This document shows, piece by piece, positions 63,121 to 64,000 of a stretch of DNA of 64,000 bases. Location of the stretch: contig JAPPHA010000049.1 of NCBI GenBank assembly GCA_028874915.1, positions 1 through 64,000 on the forward strand. Direction: 5' to 3'. Each line of letters opens with the position of its first letter. Position 1 is the stretch's first letter. Below the pieces are notes generated by a model. The model made no database searches and was not told where the DNA came from. It saw only the letters and a program-made list of their open reading frames with translations. This DNA is from Paracoccaceae bacterium. GTDB lineage: Bacteria > Pseudomonadota > Alphaproteobacteria > Rhodobacterales > Rhodobacteraceae. Both the position numbers and the translations under genes were made by a program.

Positions 63121-64000
63121 TCACCGGCCAGAAAGACCGTTGGCGGCAGGATTGGCTTCTGCCGCTTCGAGCTTCTCCTGTGCCGCAAGCCACAGGTTTT
63201 CGGCCTGGTCAAGACGGTCTTCGACCTCGGCAAACCGTTTCTGTCGCATGATCATTTCGGACGCCCGGTCTGGCGCATAGATCCCCGGGTCGGAAAGTTC
63301 CTGCGCGAGTACCTGGCGCATATGGACGAGCCTCTGAACACGCATTTCACACTTCCGCAATTCAACCTTCAGTACGCGCAGGCGCGAATTCGGTCCGGGA
63401 ACCCGCCGGGCAGGTTTCTGCACCTTCGCGGGACCGGCATTCGCAAGGATCTGATTGCCGTAGCCTTCGAGATCATCGTCGTATGGCCGAACGGTACCGT
63501 TCTCCACGAGCCAGAGTCGATCCGCGACATTCGAAAGGAGAAACGCGTCATGGCTGATCAGAATGACCGCCCCCGGATAGGCGTTCAGCGCCTCGGCTAG
63601 AGCTTCCCGACTTTCAATGTCGAGGTGATTCGTCGGCTCGTCGAGCACGAGCATGTGGGGCGAGTGGCACGTGGCGAGAAGAAGCGAGAGACGAGCGTGT
63701 TGCCCGCCAGAGAGTTTCTCGACCGGCAGTTCGGCCTGTTCGCAGGCCAGTCCAAATCCCGCAGCCATGGATCGCAACCTCGGCAGCGGCTTGTCAGGTA
63801 ACTCCCGCGCAAGATGTTCAAGCGGCGTTTCACTCGGATGAAGTTCCTCGATCTGATGTTGGGCGAAATAGCCGACGCGAAGCCGGCCGGCCCGGGTAAT
63901 ACGACCGCCAAGAGATTCAAGACGGTTCGACAGCAATTTGGCAAACGTGGATTTCCCTTCGCCATTTCGTCCCAGGAGCGCAATCCGGTCATCCTGGTCG
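63121..64000 (-). CDS. ABC-F family ATPase, C-terminal part (cut by window edge)
   Basis: The second nucleotide-binding domain and C-terminal tail of an ABC-F protein (YheS/Uup-like), a soluble ATPase that acts on ribosomes. Walker A is LLGRNGEGKST just inside the right edge, the signature is KLSGGQHARLSLLLA, Walker B is MLVLDEPTNHLD and the switch histidine is in LISHDAFLL. A coiled-coil-like basic tail follows. The 5' part, with the first ATPase domain, lies beyond base 64000, so length and exact subfamily are unknown. Confidence 0.88.
   Translation of the reverse strand, partial: DQDDRIALLGRNGEGKSTFAKLLSNRLESLGGRITRAGRLRVGYFAQHQIEELHPSETPLEHLARELPDKPLPRLRSMAAGFGLACEQAELPVEKLSGGQHARLSLLLATCHSPHMLVLDEPTNHLDIESREALAEALNAYPGAVILISHDAFLLSNVADRLWLVENGTVRPYDDDLEGYGNQILANAGPAKVQKPARRVPGPNSRLRVLKVELRKCEMRVQRLVHMRQVLAQELSDPGIYAPDRASEMIMRQKRFAEVEDRLDQAENLWLAAQEKLEAAEANPAANGLSGR

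Noticed and set aside
1-64000. CRISPR arrays, toxin-antitoxin pairs or known defence systems
   Set aside because: No regularly spaced repeats and no recognisable cas, toxin or restriction genes; the VRR-NUC-like gene alone is not enough to call a defence system.

Overview
The window is high-G+C DNA from an alphaproteobacterium, probably Rhodospirillales-like. The placement rests on gene content: the DUF3576-leuS-lptE-holA run, the dapA-smpB pair, a lone DUF1640-type remnant and many GTGA/ATGA-coupled starts. No rRNA or marker gene allows a finer placement. Several 400-800 bp stretches hold no recognisable gene and several genes are decayed, so the genome looks mildly eroded.

Layout. 0.4-2.4 kb (- strand): rsmI and dgoK. 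2.6-10 kb (+): an HTH-cupin regulator, a GFA-type protein, and two large FAD/GcvT-fused dehydrogenases flanking a homocysteine S-methyltransferase and a PNPOx-like protein. This is best read as a betaine/dimethylglycine/sarcosine demethylation block. An RluA-type pseudouridine synthase follows. 10.8-17 kb (-): tctA-tctB-tctC-sauS-sauT, a likely sulfoacetate uptake and activation operon that uses a tripartite tricarboxylate-type transporter. 17.6 kb: a frameshifted DUF1640 pseudogene. 18.2-21.9 kb: dapE, a DUF2064 glycosyltransferase-like gene, a cytochrome c and a lytic transglycosylase.

22-32.6 kb is an accessory island of visibly lower or mixed G+C. It holds integrase and transposase remnants (tyrosine recombinase, IS4/DUF4338, a second DDE type, IS630), a LuxR-type regulator, a complete but decayed IS256-family element with 30-bp inverted repeats, an intact potABCD-type ABC transporter operon ending in a clear terminator, a second integrase remnant, and a VRR-NUC nuclease-like gene with a small membrane protein. 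The IS256 copy sits between the luxR gene and the pot operon, which otherwise look like a divergent regulator/target pair.

32.8-57.7 kb is mostly housekeeping: zapE, an MFS transporter, an mnmC-type pair encoded as two divergent genes, slt, dapA-smpB, a sulfurtransferase, a queuosine-precursor transporter, arfB, a phospho-lyase-type aminotransferase coupled to an APH-type kinase, an orphan response regulator, ribA coupled to an L,D-transpeptidase, yggS, an exported phytochelatin-synthase-like peptidase, and the DUF3576-leuS-lptE-holA cluster. A tRNA-Lys(CTT) lies at 57.85 kb. 58-61.7 kb (-) is a compact aromatic-catabolic operon with galB (PIG-L type), galC (aldolase), galD (tautomerase) and a type I (VOC) extradiol dioxygenase. 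A cupin protein and the C-terminal part of an ABC-F ATPase close the window.

No CRISPR array, rRNA, defence system or complete prophage was seen. The most promising unexplained signal is the galBCD operon carrying a VOC-type ring-cleavage enzyme where a LigB-type gallate dioxygenase would be expected.
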